Positions 1 through 8,174 of a stretch of 11,804 nt of DNA are shown piece after piece (the stretch's first letter is position 1; every line of letters begins with the position of its first letter). The stretch comes from Candidatus Latescibacterota bacterium (lineage in GTDB: Bacteria > Latescibacterota > UBA2968 > UBA8231). Both the position numbers and the translations under genes were made by a program. The notes under the pieces are model-generated. The model did no database searches. It saw only the letters and a program-made list of their open reading frames with translations, and had not been told where the DNA came from. The stretch spans positions 23,622 through 35,425 of the forward strand of contig DPVW01000264.1 of the NCBI GenBank assembly GCA_003529325.1. The letters are read 5' to 3'.

Positions 1-191
1 AAGCAATCGTTTACTTACGGACTTGAAACCCTTTACAGAGTTGCCAACCTTCCGTACACTCGCCCCCTTATCGGTGTTTCGGTAAAACTAAAGATATATC
101 CAGTCTTTCTCGGGACCCAGCCACATTCGGCCGTGGGCCCGATCAACGAGCGCGTTCGATTACGAGCATTCTCAACGCGAGGGAGGTTACC
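1..191 (+). promoter_or_regulatory. AT-richer leader upstream of the receptor operon
   Basis: This stretch holds no gene that I can support. Bases 1-120 are about 46% GC by count, clearly lower than the roughly 60% of the genes that follow, which is typical of a promoter and untranslated leader. AT-rich stretches occur at 83-100 (including TATATC at 95-100), and a TTGAAA lies at 23-28, but no -35/-10 pair with 16-18 bp spacing is convincing, so I do not name a promoter. The Shine-Dalgarno sequence GGGAGG at 181-186 lies 5 bases before the ATG at 192. A 6-bp inverted repeat (CGCGTT at 151-156, AACGCG at 174-179) ends two bases before it and may be chance. Confidence 0.4.
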
Positions 192-3128
192 ATGCGTTTT
201 GTCCCAACCCGTTCCGGGCCCATGCTGTGGCTGGCCACAGCGGCGCTGCTGGCACTCAGCAGCATGGCCATGGCCGGCAATGGAAAACTTGCCGGCAAGG
301 TGACGGATGCATCTGGTGAGCCGTTAGTCGGCGCCAATGTGGTTACCACCGTTGGCACGACCCCGAAGGGTACGACCACGGACGACGAGGGCAAGTATTT
401 CATCCTCAACATTCCACCGGGCGTCTATACGGTGACGGCCAGTTATATCGGCTACAAGTCGCTCGCCCAAACCGAAGTGTCGGTCCGTCTCGATCTGACG
501 TCCGCCATCGATTTCGAGATGGAGCGGCAGACGATCGAAGGTCAGGTCGTCACCATCGTCGCCGAGGCGCCGTTGGTAGAAAAGACACGCACTTCCAGCC
601 GCTCGTCCATCAACCTCGCCGAACTGAACAACACGATGCCCGTCTCCGACTTGAGTGAGCTGGTGGAGACGGCACCGTCCGTGTTCAACGGCTTCATCCG
701 CGGCGGCCGCAAGGCGGACTCGCGGGTCCTCGTCGACGGCATCGATGTGTCGGACACGTACTTCCGCGCCGGCGAGGGCCGGGGGGTGTCGAACCCATAC
801 GCCGTCAACAATCGTTCCACGGCCAATGAGTACACCGCCGTCGGTGTCAACACCTCGTCGGTACAGAGCCTCGACATCATCGCCGGCACTTTCAACGCCG
901 AATACGACGCGGCGTCGGCAGGTATCATCAACATCACCACCCGTGAGGGGGGGGACGAGACCGAGGCCAGGCTGTTTTTCCGCTTCAGTCCGTCCGGCAT
1001 CGAGAACGCCGGCACCGGCGTCTATAGCGACCTGAGCGAATACAATGCCGAACGTGATGCCCTGCTGGCCAGTGACGAGCAGGCCGATCGAGACGAGTCG
1101 GCCAACTATACCTTCGACAACTCGACCATCGACAAGATTGGTTACGGCGACGACCTGCCCTACGAGGCGGAGTTTTCTCTCGGTGGTCCTCTGAGTGACC
1201 GCACGCATTACTTCGGCACCGCGCGCTACGTCGACGACAGCGGCCAGTTCTCCTACGAGCAGCATCGCTCGGCCCGCTACAGCCTGAAGCTGACGCACCA
1301 GGCGTCGGACGCCGTAAAGCTGACGGCAAGCGGGTGGGTCGACGACGGCGGCATCCTCGGGGGCTGGACGAACCGGGACTTCACGGGTGTCTACAAGTTC
1401 TTCCCCGAAGGCAACATGGGAAACAAGAAGCTGGGTACGATGGGTTACCTGGCGCTGACCCACACGCTGTCGAAGAACACATTCTACGAGATCAAGGTGT
1501 CGCAACTCAATCGGGAGTCGCAGTTCGGTTATTCCGATGATGATGCCGACGGTCGTCCCGAGATCGGTGAGGATGGCGACTTCATCCGCATCGACACGGC
1601 GGCAGAGGCAGCCCTGTACCTGGGTGTCGAGAGTGGTGGCGGCACGCGGCCCGACGGGGACCCGAGTTTCTTCAGCACCCTGATCCAGGATCAGAGCTAC
1701 AGTCTCGACTTTTCGCGCGAGCAGTACCGCTTCAAGAAGGCGGCGTTCTACTACAACAAGCTCGAGCGGAACGTGACGCAGGCGAAGTTCGACATCACCA
1801 GCCAGGTGAACTATAACCATCAGTTGAAGGGTGGTCTGCTGTTCCGTCGGCACGAGGTAAACAACCTCGAGCAGTTGACGACGGTGCCCATCGGCTACGA
1901 CGCAGATTTTCCCTTCCAGCAGACGCAGTTCGAAGTAAACCCGAAGGAGTTCGGTGCCTACGTGCAGGATCGCATCGAGTATGAGGGCGTGATCATCAAC
2001 GCCGGTCTGCGTGTCGATGCCTTCGATGTGGGAGTCGATCAATTCAGTGACTTCTTCAATCCTTTCAAGATCGACACGCTGTCGACGGGGCAGATCGCCC
2101 GTACCGAGATCCGCGATCGCGACGTCGACGTCAAATGGTTCCTGCAGCCCCGTCTCGGCATTTCGCATCCGGTGTCGGACAATTCCGCCATGTATTACTC
2201 CTGGGGCAAGTTCTACTCGGCGCCTTCGTTCTCGACGATCTATGAGAACTACGGCACCTTCGCCCAGGAGTCGCTGCCGAGCACGCAGGACGTGGCCAGG
2301 GATCCTTCGGAGGCCACCGCTTATGAGATGGGCCTGCAGTACAGCTTCCATCCCAATTATCTGCTCGACATCTCCGCCTACTACCGCGACATCGACAACT
2401 ACAGCAGCTACGGGTATTCGATCAATCCCGTGACAGGTGGCTCGTACACCTTGATCACCAGTGGTGGTTATGCCGACAGTCGGGGTCTGGAGCTCGGCCT
2501 CGAACGTCGCGCCACGAGCCAATTGAACTGGCGCCTGAACTACGCGCTCAGCTACATCAAGGCAGCAGCGCTGGCCGGAGATGCCAGCCCCTTCCCCGAG
2601 CAGAGGTCTTTCGCCGCTTCGCAGGGTGATACGGACATCCCCTTCGATGACAAGGAGACATTCAACACGATCGAGCGTACTGTCGCCGGCGGCAGCAACC
2701 CGCTGACGTCCGGTTTCGATCGCACCCACCGTCTGGCCCTGACCCTGATGGCCGATCTTCCCTTTGAGATCGGCAGCTCGCTGATCAGCACCTACGAGAG
2801 CGGGTTCCTGTACCGGGTGACGGCGACGTCATCGGACCCGCGTGACATCGAGACCAAGCGGGCGCCCTTCACCATGAAGGTCGATCTGCGACTCACACGC
2901 GGCATCAGTTTTGGCGGACAGGGTATCAACGCCTTCTTCGAGGTCCGGAATCTCCTGGATCGCGAGAACATCATCGCCTTCAACGGCGGCGGAACCTCGG
3001 AGGATCAGGTCCTCTGGGAGACCGATGAGAACCCGACCGGCGTGCTTGGTCGAGCTTTCAACGGTAACGGCCTGCCCATCTATGGGCCGGCACGGCGTCT
3101 GAACCTCGGGTTCAGCCTCGACTTTTAA
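192..3128 (+). CDS. TonB-dependent outer-membrane receptor with carboxypeptidase-regulatory-like N-terminal domain
   Basis: A 978-residue outer-membrane receptor of the TonB-dependent class, which imports (or in some lineages helps display) a ligand using inner-membrane energy. Residues 1-28 form a Sec signal peptide with a likely cleavage AMA|GNG. Residues about 30-112 form a CarboxypepD-reg-like beta-sandwich (GKVTDASGEPLVGANV, then DDEGKYFILNIPPGVYTV), common in FCB receptors. A TonB-box-like strand (QVVTIVAEAP) lies at about 118-127. A plug domain follows to about 255 (VLVDGIDVSDTYF; NAEYDAASAGIINITTREGG), then a long beta-barrel ending in the aromatic residue expected for barrel assembly (FSLDF). 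An acidic DxDxDG-type loop lies at about 449-463. The start is set by GGGAGG at 181-186. It is the first gene of a three-gene operon. No SusD-like lipoprotein is beside it, so it is not a classic SusCD pair. The family call is secure; the ligand cannot be told from the sequence. Confidence 0.9.
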   Translation: MRFVPTRSGPMLWLATAALLALSSMAMAGNGKLAGKVTDASGEPLVGANVVTTVGTTPKGTTTDDEGKYFILNIPPGVYTVTASYIGYKSLAQTEVSVRLDLTSAIDFEMERQTIEGQVVTIVAEAPLVEKTRTSSRSSINLAELNNTMPVSDLSELVETAPSVFNGFIRGGRKADSRVLVDGIDVSDTYFRAGEGRGVSNPYAVNNRSTANEYTAVGVNTSSVQSLDIIAGTFNAEYDAASAGIINITTREGGDETEARLFFRFSPSGIENAGTGVYSDLSEYNAERDALLASDEQADRDESANYTFDNSTIDKIGYGDDLPYEAEFSLGGPLSDRTHYFGTARYVDDSGQFSYEQHRSARYSLKLTHQASDAVKLTASGWVDDGGILGGWTNRDFTGVYKFFPEGNMGNKKLGTMGYLALTHTLSKNTFYEIKVSQLNRESQFGYSDDDADGRPEIGEDGDFIRIDTAAEAALYLGVESGGGTRPDGDPSFFSTLIQDQSYSLDFSREQYRFKKAAFYYNKLERNVTQAKFDITSQVNYNHQLKGGLLFRRHEVNNLEQLTTVPIGYDADFPFQQTQFEVNPKEFGAYVQDRIEYEGVIINAGLRVDAFDVGVDQFSDFFNPFKIDTLSTGQIARTEIRDRDVDVKWFLQPRLGISHPVSDNSAMYYSWGKFYSAPSFSTIYENYGTFAQESLPSTQDVARDPSEATAYEMGLQYSFHPNYLLDISAYYRDIDNYSSYGYSINPVTGGSYTLITSGGYADSRGLELGLERRATSQLNWRLNYALSYIKAAALAGDASPFPEQRSFAASQGDTDIPFDDKETFNTIERTVAGGSNPLTSGFDRTHRLALTLMADLPFEIGSSLISTYESGFLYRVTATSSDPRDIETKRAPFTMKVDLRLTRGISFGGQGINAFFEVRNLLDRENIIAFNGGGTSEDQVLWETDENPTGVLGRAFNGNGLPIYGPARRLNLGFSLDF

Positions 3129-3164
3129 TCCGCCGACTACGATCAAGAATAGGAGATCCAGATC

Positions 3165-5699
3165 ATGACTAAGTTCCACACCATAACACGAGCGGCGCTC
3201 ACAGTTGCCCTTGTGATGCTGGTGTCGACGAGCGCCTGGGCGCAAGCGCATGGCGGCGTCTTCACCGCGGGTGACCTGTGGGAGACGTTCCTGCCCACGA
3301 ACGTGGACAAGAGCTACCGCGAGTCGGGTGGCGATTCACCCGATGACTATTACATGCTGATCCGCGTAGGCAATCTCGACCGTCAATGGACGAGCCCCTC
3401 GATGATGTACCCCGGTGGTGAGAACATCCATCTGCCGTGGGAGCAGCAGATCCAGATGGTCGAATACAATCCAGATCCCTCGTTCAATCCGTACGCACGC
3501 GGCGAAGACCCGATGCGCGGTCACTATGCCTACGGATTCTTCCTCGACGGCATGGCCGGGTCGGAGCGTTCCACCTTCGACGCGGCTACTCACTGGGTCG
3601 ATCCGGCCAAGCGTCACACACAGATGTATGAAGGCCTGACGCCGACGACACTGGGTGTGGACGTGAAGTACCGGATTCGTCAGTACTCGGTGAACCACGC
3701 CAACCTCAACGACTTCATCGCCATCGAGATGGAGTTGACGAATACCGGTGAGGTCGACATCGATGCCGACGGCACCGTGGACCGCTCCGGCAATCGCATC
3801 AACGCCCTGACGCTGAGTATGCGTCATGAGCCGATCAACAGCATGTCGAACCGCACTAATGGCCGTCGTGGTGCAGCCGGCTGGTTCACCGGTCCGACGT
3901 CGGGTTACGACGCCACCCCGGATGCCGACGGCAACCCCTGGGACGTGCCGGTGATCTTCTCCGGTCCGTCTCCCAGTGGCCTGACCGCCGGTGCCGGTCC
4001 TGATGGTGTGCCCTGGGCCCCCGATGGCTCCCGTTTCCTGGGCAATACCATGAATCGTGGTCGGCGTTACTACTACGACATCTACGCCGGGTTCCAGTTC
4101 ATCGCCGCCAAGCAGGGCACCCTGCCCGCTGGCGGCAGCAGCACCGGTCAGGATGACAAGCTGACGATCTACGGCAGTGATCCCGTCGGTGACGGGGCCG
4201 AGCGCGGCTGGTATACGACGGTTACCAAGGACAGCGATGCCCGCAACAACGCCATGATCGAACACCGCATGTCCATGGGTGTGTGGTTCGATGGTGACGC
4301 CATCGGCAGTCACAGTCTCGATTACAGCTCGGGGCCGCTGGAGACCGTAGGCAATCTGGTTCCGGATCCGAACTGGTTCGATCCGGATGCCGCAGGTATC
4401 GTCGCTGGTGCCCCGCTGTCCTTTATCGGCGCGGTGCGCCCCGAAGGTGAGCGTGGCCAGCCCCGTGGCGACATGAAGTACAATGGCCAGTTCGACCAGA
4501 ACTGGGAAAAGGACAACGAGACCAACTGGCCCAACGCTCCGGATGAGGCCAGCGACTGGGACGAGGGTTTTTCGATCCAGTACAACTTCGACGGCAAGCA
4601 CCGCTCCTCCATCGGCCCTTTCGACCTTGAGGTAGGCGAGACGATGAACGTCGTCCTCGTCGAGTATGGCGGCTTCCGCCTACAGGGCGTGCGCAAGGCG
4701 CGCAAAGCAGGGCAGTGGGCCTATGACAACAATTGGAACGTGCCCGAACCACCGCCGACGCCGGATATCCAGGTGGCGCCGAATGTGGAAGGCAACATCG
4801 AAATCAAGTGGGATGACGGGGCCGAGACGGCGGCGGACTTCGCCGGCTACAAGGTCTACCGGTCGACGCCTTTCCCGAAGGTCGACTCGCAGGAGCTCGG
4901 CATCCGCATGGCCGACCGCTACCACGAGCAGACGACACCGAACATGAGCAATGCCGAACTGGCGGCTCTCGGTATCCCGAACAATCCGAATATCTCCTCG
5001 GACAGCTACCGCCCGCAGGAGCCCAACGCTTGGGGACCGTACCATCTCATCGCCAATATCTCGGCGGGCGAGTTGAGCCAGAGGACAAATCCTGACCGCA
5101 CGACCGATGGCTACGAGTACGTCTTCGAAGATGACAGCGATCTGGTCTCCTTCGGCTTCACCTACTGGTATTACGTCGCCGCCTACGATGATGAGGACGG
5201 CGAGATCGCCGGCAAGCCTTTCAGCTCGCTGGAGTCGCACCGCGTCAACTTTAACGGCAAGTCAGGACTGTGGGAAGGCACCTACCACTACGCTACGGCG
5301 AGTGCCTTCTTCCCTGACCAGAACGACACAGAGGCCATCAAGGACATCGGTGCGCCCTTTATTCTGAAGTCGTCCCTGGTGTCTCCGGCCGATCTTCAGG
5401 CTGGCGTTACCAAGATCCGTGTCACGCCGAACCCGTACAAGGTGGAGGCACTGCACGATACGGGTCAGGAGCACAAGATTCTGTTCAGCAATCTGCCGAC
5501 TGGTGCGAAGATCACGATCCTGGATGTCTCGGGGCAGACCATCGACGTGTTGCGCTTCGAGGGTACCAACCCGGCGGACGGTACGATCTTCTGGGACATG
5601 TTCTCGAAGGACGGAATCGAAGTCACCAGTGGCCTTTACATCTATGTGGCGGAGTACCCGGGCGGTTCGCAGACCGGTCACTTTGCCATCCTGCGCTAA
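3165..5699 (+). CDS. Large exported protein with Fn3-like region and FlgD-like/T9SS-type C-terminal domain
   Basis: An 844-residue exported protein of unknown specific function. Residues 1-26 or 1-28 are a Sec signal peptide (STSAWAQA). The large N-terminal part (about 30-520) matches no catalytic domain I recognise. It is rich in Asp, Gly, Trp and Tyr and carries an EF-hand-like acidic loop (D198, D200, D202-G, D206) that may bind calcium. A Fn3-like stretch starts near 530 (IEIKWDDGAETAADFAGYKV). Residues about 753-844 form a FlgD-Ig-like / T9SS C-terminal target-like domain: TPNPYK, ILFSNLPTGAKITILDVSGQ, then W-x(5)-DG and SGLYIYVAE, ending GHFAILR. In Bacteroidota such domains route proteins through T9SS to the cell surface. 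An AGGAG at 3151-3155 fixes the start, 36 bases after the receptor's stop. The neighbours suggest a surface or secreted partner of the receptor, handled by the PorV-like protein downstream. Surface export and the partnership are inferences. Confidence 0.75.
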   Translation: MTKFHTITRAALTVALVMLVSTSAWAQAHGGVFTAGDLWETFLPTNVDKSYRESGGDSPDDYYMLIRVGNLDRQWTSPSMMYPGGENIHLPWEQQIQMVEYNPDPSFNPYARGEDPMRGHYAYGFFLDGMAGSERSTFDAATHWVDPAKRHTQMYEGLTPTTLGVDVKYRIRQYSVNHANLNDFIAIEMELTNTGEVDIDADGTVDRSGNRINALTLSMRHEPINSMSNRTNGRRGAAGWFTGPTSGYDATPDADGNPWDVPVIFSGPSPSGLTAGAGPDGVPWAPDGSRFLGNTMNRGRRYYYDIYAGFQFIAAKQGTLPAGGSSTGQDDKLTIYGSDPVGDGAERGWYTTVTKDSDARNNAMIEHRMSMGVWFDGDAIGSHSLDYSSGPLETVGNLVPDPNWFDPDAAGIVAGAPLSFIGAVRPEGERGQPRGDMKYNGQFDQNWEKDNETNWPNAPDEASDWDEGFSIQYNFDGKHRSSIGPFDLEVGETMNVVLVEYGGFRLQGVRKARKAGQWAYDNNWNVPEPPPTPDIQVAPNVEGNIEIKWDDGAETAADFAGYKVYRSTPFPKVDSQELGIRMADRYHEQTTPNMSNAELAALGIPNNPNISSDSYRPQEPNAWGPYHLIANISAGELSQRTNPDRTTDGYEYVFEDDSDLVSFGFTYWYYVAAYDDEDGEIAGKPFSSLESHRVNFNGKSGLWEGTYHYATASAFFPDQNDTEAIKDIGAPFILKSSLVSPADLQAGVTKIRVTPNPYKVEALHDTGQEHKILFSNLPTGAKITILDVSGQTIDVLRFEGTNPADGTIFWDMFSKDGIEVTSGLYIYVAEYPGGSQTGHFAILR

Positions 5700-5706
5700 C
5701 GAGACC

Positions 5707-5710
5707 GGAG
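5707..5710 (+). promoter_or_regulatory. Ribosome binding site deciding the PorV-like start
   Basis: GGAG here lies 1 base before the ATG at 5712 but 7 bases before the in-frame ATG at 5718. The second spacing is normal for a Shine-Dalgarno sequence, so I place the start at 5718, which shortens the protein by two residues. Confidence 0.6.
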
Positions 5711-5717
5711 AATGAGA

Positions 5718-6782
5718 ATGACATTCTACAGAAAGTGCGTACTGGGGTTGACGCTGGCAGCGCTGGCTGTCGGCCCCGCAGACGCAGCACGTAAGTCCGG
5801 CCTCACCGGCGCGGCATTCCTCAAGATCGGTGTCGGTGCCCGCGCCGCAGGCCTCGGTTCGGCCTACACGACGGTCACCAATGACGCCACGCAGATGTTC
5901 TGGAACCCGGCGGGTATCGCCATCGAGCGCGGCATGCAGGCGACACTCAACCACAACCAGTGGATTGCCGACTTGTCTCACACCGCAGTAGGTGTGACCC
6001 GCAAGTTCGGCAATCTCGGCACCATCGGGATTGGTGTGGTCAGCCTCGGTCTGTCGGGAATCCACTCCGACAGGGACATCGTACCGTCCTTCATCGAGGA
6101 CTTCGAGCCCTTCGACACGAAGTCGGGATCCTACGACTACTCGGATCTCGCCTTCGGTGTCTCCTGGGCCCGCCAGGTGACCGACAAGCTGGCCATGGGT
6201 ATCACTGGGAAGATGATCAGCGAGTCGATCGACGACGAGAGCGCCACTGCTCTTGCTCTCGACGTGGGCGCCATCTATCGCGTCGGTTTCCGCGGTGCCC
6301 GTATCGGCGCTCGGTTGAATAATCTGGGCAATGACATCGATTTCTTTGATCGTCAGAGCGCGCCACTGCCGCTGATCTTCAGCGTTGGCTCGGCGATCGA
6401 CCTGATCGAAGAGAACGACCAGGGCACGAAGCTGACGCTGATGGCGGACGCCACCAAGCCTCAGGACAGCGATCAGTTGGTGTTCACCGCCGGCGAGTTG
6501 CAGGTCATGCATCGGTTGAAGCTCCGTGGCGGGTACAAGTTCAACTACTCGGGTGTCACGGATGACAAGACCGACGAGACCACGGGCAATACGGGCGAGG
6601 CCCTGTCGCCGAACAATCCGACAAGCACGGACTTCACGTCGGATCGCACCGAGGAGGGGTACACTCTCGGAATGGGTGTTGACCTGTCGTTGGCCGGTTA
6701 TGATCTCGTTGTCGACTATGCCTTCACGGAGTTTGGTATCCTCGACAATGTGCACCGAGTGTCGCTGAATATGAACTTCTAA
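5718..6782 (+). CDS. PorV/PorQ-family outer-membrane beta-barrel protein
   Basis: A 354-residue outer-membrane protein of the PorV/PorQ (UPF0164-like) family. Residues 1-23 are a signal peptide (GPADA|ARKSG). The family hallmark follows at once: FLKIGVGARAAGLGSAYT, then NDATQMFWNPAGIA. The rest alternates like a beta-barrel and ends in phenylalanine (SLNMNF), the usual signal for outer-membrane insertion. In Porphyromonas, PorV is the T9SS component that receives cargo with a C-terminal target domain and passes it to the attachment complex. Many FCB genomes have several paralogues. The immediately upstream gene, only 18 bases away, has just such a C-terminal domain, so a cargo/handler pairing is plausible but inferred. 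It is the last gene before a strong hairpin at 6810-6844. I cannot say whether it is the housekeeping PorV or a dedicated paralogue, and no other T9SS gene is in the window. Confidence 0.85.
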   Translation: MTFYRKCVLGLTLAALAVGPADAARKSGLTGAAFLKIGVGARAAGLGSAYTTVTNDATQMFWNPAGIAIERGMQATLNHNQWIADLSHTAVGVTRKFGNLGTIGIGVVSLGLSGIHSDRDIVPSFIEDFEPFDTKSGSYDYSDLAFGVSWARQVTDKLAMGITGKMISESIDDESATALALDVGAIYRVGFRGARIGARLNNLGNDIDFFDRQSAPLPLIFSVGSAIDLIEENDQGTKLTLMADATKPQDSDQLVFTAGELQVMHRLKLRGGYKFNYSGVTDDKTDETTGNTGEALSPNNPTSTDFTSDRTEEGYTLGMGVDLSLAGYDLVVDYAFTEFGILDNVHRVSLNMNF

Positions 6783-6809
6783 ATCAGGTCCGTTTCGACG
6801 CTCTACGAC

Positions 6810-6850
6810 AAGACGCCCCCGGGTCTGTTTCCCGGGGGCGTCTTCTCTTA
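6810..6850 (+). terminator. Rho-independent-type terminator after the receptor/PorV operon
   Basis: A perfect 14-bp inverted repeat: AAGACGCCCCCGGG (6810-6823) and CCCGGGGGCGTCTT (6831-6844), with a 7-base loop TCTGTTT. A T-rich but interrupted tail follows (CTCTTA). The stem is very GC-rich and lies 27 bases after the PorV-like stop codon. The tail is weaker than a classic U-run, so termination may be partial. The opposite strand has no T-rich tail, so the element works in the plus direction. It lies only 27 bases before the next start codon. Confidence 0.8.
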
Positions 6851-6871
6851 CCTGAAAGTGGGATGCAGCCC

Positions 6872-8161
6872 ATGTTGCGCAGACACTTTTTCCGTGATGC
6901 TGTCGCCGTTGCCAGCGGTGCTGCAACGCTCGCCGTCGCGGCGAAGGCCGGTGCCAAGGCTTTGAAGATTCCGGAAAGCGGACAGGTCGATCCGCGCGAC
7001 GCAGACTTCTGGCGTCAGGTACGCCAGCAATTTCCACTGAACTACAGCCGGACGTATCTCAATACCGGGGGACTCGGCGCGTCGCCGCAGGTGTCAATCG
7101 ACGCGGTGCAGGAGAAGATGAATGCCCTGGAGGAGATTTCTGAAGTAGGACACTCGCATGATCTCTGGCAGGAGATCAAGCGCAGTGCGGGGCGGCTGCT
7201 CGGTTGTGATGCTGACGAGTTGGCGTATACGAGAAATACGACAGAGGGCTCAAATATTGTCTGCAACGGCTTGCCGCTGGAGCGTGGCGACGAGGTGATC
7301 ACGACGACGCACGAACATGTAGGCAACACGCTGGACTGGATCGCCAGACAGAAGCGTGATGGCATCGTGGTAAAGACCTTCACACCGTCGATGGTCTCGG
7401 CGAAAGAGAACGTGGATCGCATCGAGGCCTTGCTGACACCCCAAACAAGGGTGTTGAGTCTGTCCCACGTGACCTGTGCGACCGGACAGATCCTGCCCAT
7501 GAAAGCCATCGGTCAGCTTGCCGCTGCTCATGATCTGTGGTACTTCGTCGACGGGGCACAATCGATGGGGATGATGCCTATCGACGTCAAGAGTTGGGGT
7601 TGTCACGCCTACGCTACCAGCGGGCACAAATGGCTGTTGGGGCCGAAGGGCACAGGGCTGCTCTATGTGAGCCTCGCCGCACAAGAGGTGATCGAGCCGA
7701 AGTTTGTCGGTGCCTATTCCGGTGGTGGCGAGTGGGATATGATCAGCACCGGTGAATTCACGTTTGGTGATACGGCGCAGCGCTACGAATACGGCACCGT
7801 CAATGTGCCCCTCTTCGTGGGGCTCGGTGCGTCCATGGACTTTTTGCTCAACATCGGCATCGACAATGTGTGGCAGCACAATCACGCCATGGGGGTGGCA
7901 CTGAAAGAGGGTCTCAACGAACTCGGTGCCGAAGTGCTGTCACCGCAACAGGAAGCAGAGCACAGCAGCATTATCACCTTCAAGATCGATAACATGCCCT
8001 ATGCGGAGTTGCAGGGCTTCTTGGGTCGGGCGCACAAACTGCGGACCAGAGGCATCTATGAAGGTGGCTTGAATGGCCTACGCATTTCACTGCACCTCTA
8101 CAACGATTTCGACGATGTGGATCGCGTGTTGGCAGGTGTGAGAGCGGCCATGAAAGCCTGA
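6872..8161 (+). CDS. Tat-exported PLP-dependent enzyme, aminotransferase class V (isopenicillin-N epimerase-like)
   Basis: A 429-residue fold-type I pyridoxal-phosphate enzyme. The N-terminus is a twin-arginine signal: RRHFFRD followed by a hydrophobic stretch and AVAAKAGA, implying folding with its cofactor before export. Class V hallmarks follow: YLNTGGLGASP near residue 61; TRNTTEGSN; HEH for cofactor stacking near 143; VDGAQS with the pyridine-nitrogen aspartate D227 and Q230; and SGHKW with the Schiff-base lysine K253. The C-terminus has GGLNGLRISLHLYNDFDDVD, the small-domain motif of the epimerase/lyase subgroup, and lacks the RxGHHC cysteine loop of SufS desulfurases. The substrate is unknown: racemase, lyase or desulfurase-like chemistry on an amino acid or small peptide is possible. 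The start at 6872 is preferred because GGGA at 6860-6863 is 8 bases upstream; the ATG at 6863 overlaps that site. The gene begins 27 bases after the terminator stem, so it has its own promoter or relies on read-through. Confidence 0.85.
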   Translation: MLRRHFFRDAVAVASGAATLAVAAKAGAKALKIPESGQVDPRDADFWRQVRQQFPLNYSRTYLNTGGLGASPQVSIDAVQEKMNALEEISEVGHSHDLWQEIKRSAGRLLGCDADELAYTRNTTEGSNIVCNGLPLERGDEVITTTHEHVGNTLDWIARQKRDGIVVKTFTPSMVSAKENVDRIEALLTPQTRVLSLSHVTCATGQILPMKAIGQLAAAHDLWYFVDGAQSMGMMPIDVKSWGCHAYATSGHKWLLGPKGTGLLYVSLAAQEVIEPKFVGAYSGGGEWDMISTGEFTFGDTAQRYEYGTVNVPLFVGLGASMDFLLNIGIDNVWQHNHAMGVALKEGLNELGAEVLSPQQEAEHSSIITFKIDNMPYAELQGFLGRAHKLRTRGIYEGGLNGLRISLHLYNDFDDVDRVLAGVRAAMKA

Positions 8162-8174
8162 GATCCAGTATTCG

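Noticed and set aside
1..303. A frame open from base 1 to about 300 with no start codon, possibly the tail of an upstream gene
   Set aside because: It runs into the receptor's coding start, its codons lack the GC-rich third positions of the neighbours, and the region is AT-richer, as in a leader.
324..2729. 801-codon open frame antisense to the receptor gene
   Set aside because: It lies wholly inside a clear TonB-receptor gene. Its product is rich in Arg, Val and Leu with no recognisable domain, as expected for the shadow of a GC-rich codon pattern.
3336..4601. 421-codon antisense open frame in the exported-protein gene
   Set aside because: Same shadow effect; low-complexity His/Val/Gly/Thr-rich product with no motif.
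5262..7037. 591-codon antisense frame spanning three genes and the terminator
   Set aside because: It crosses gene ends and the hairpin, has no ribosome site or domain, and is explained by the sense genes.
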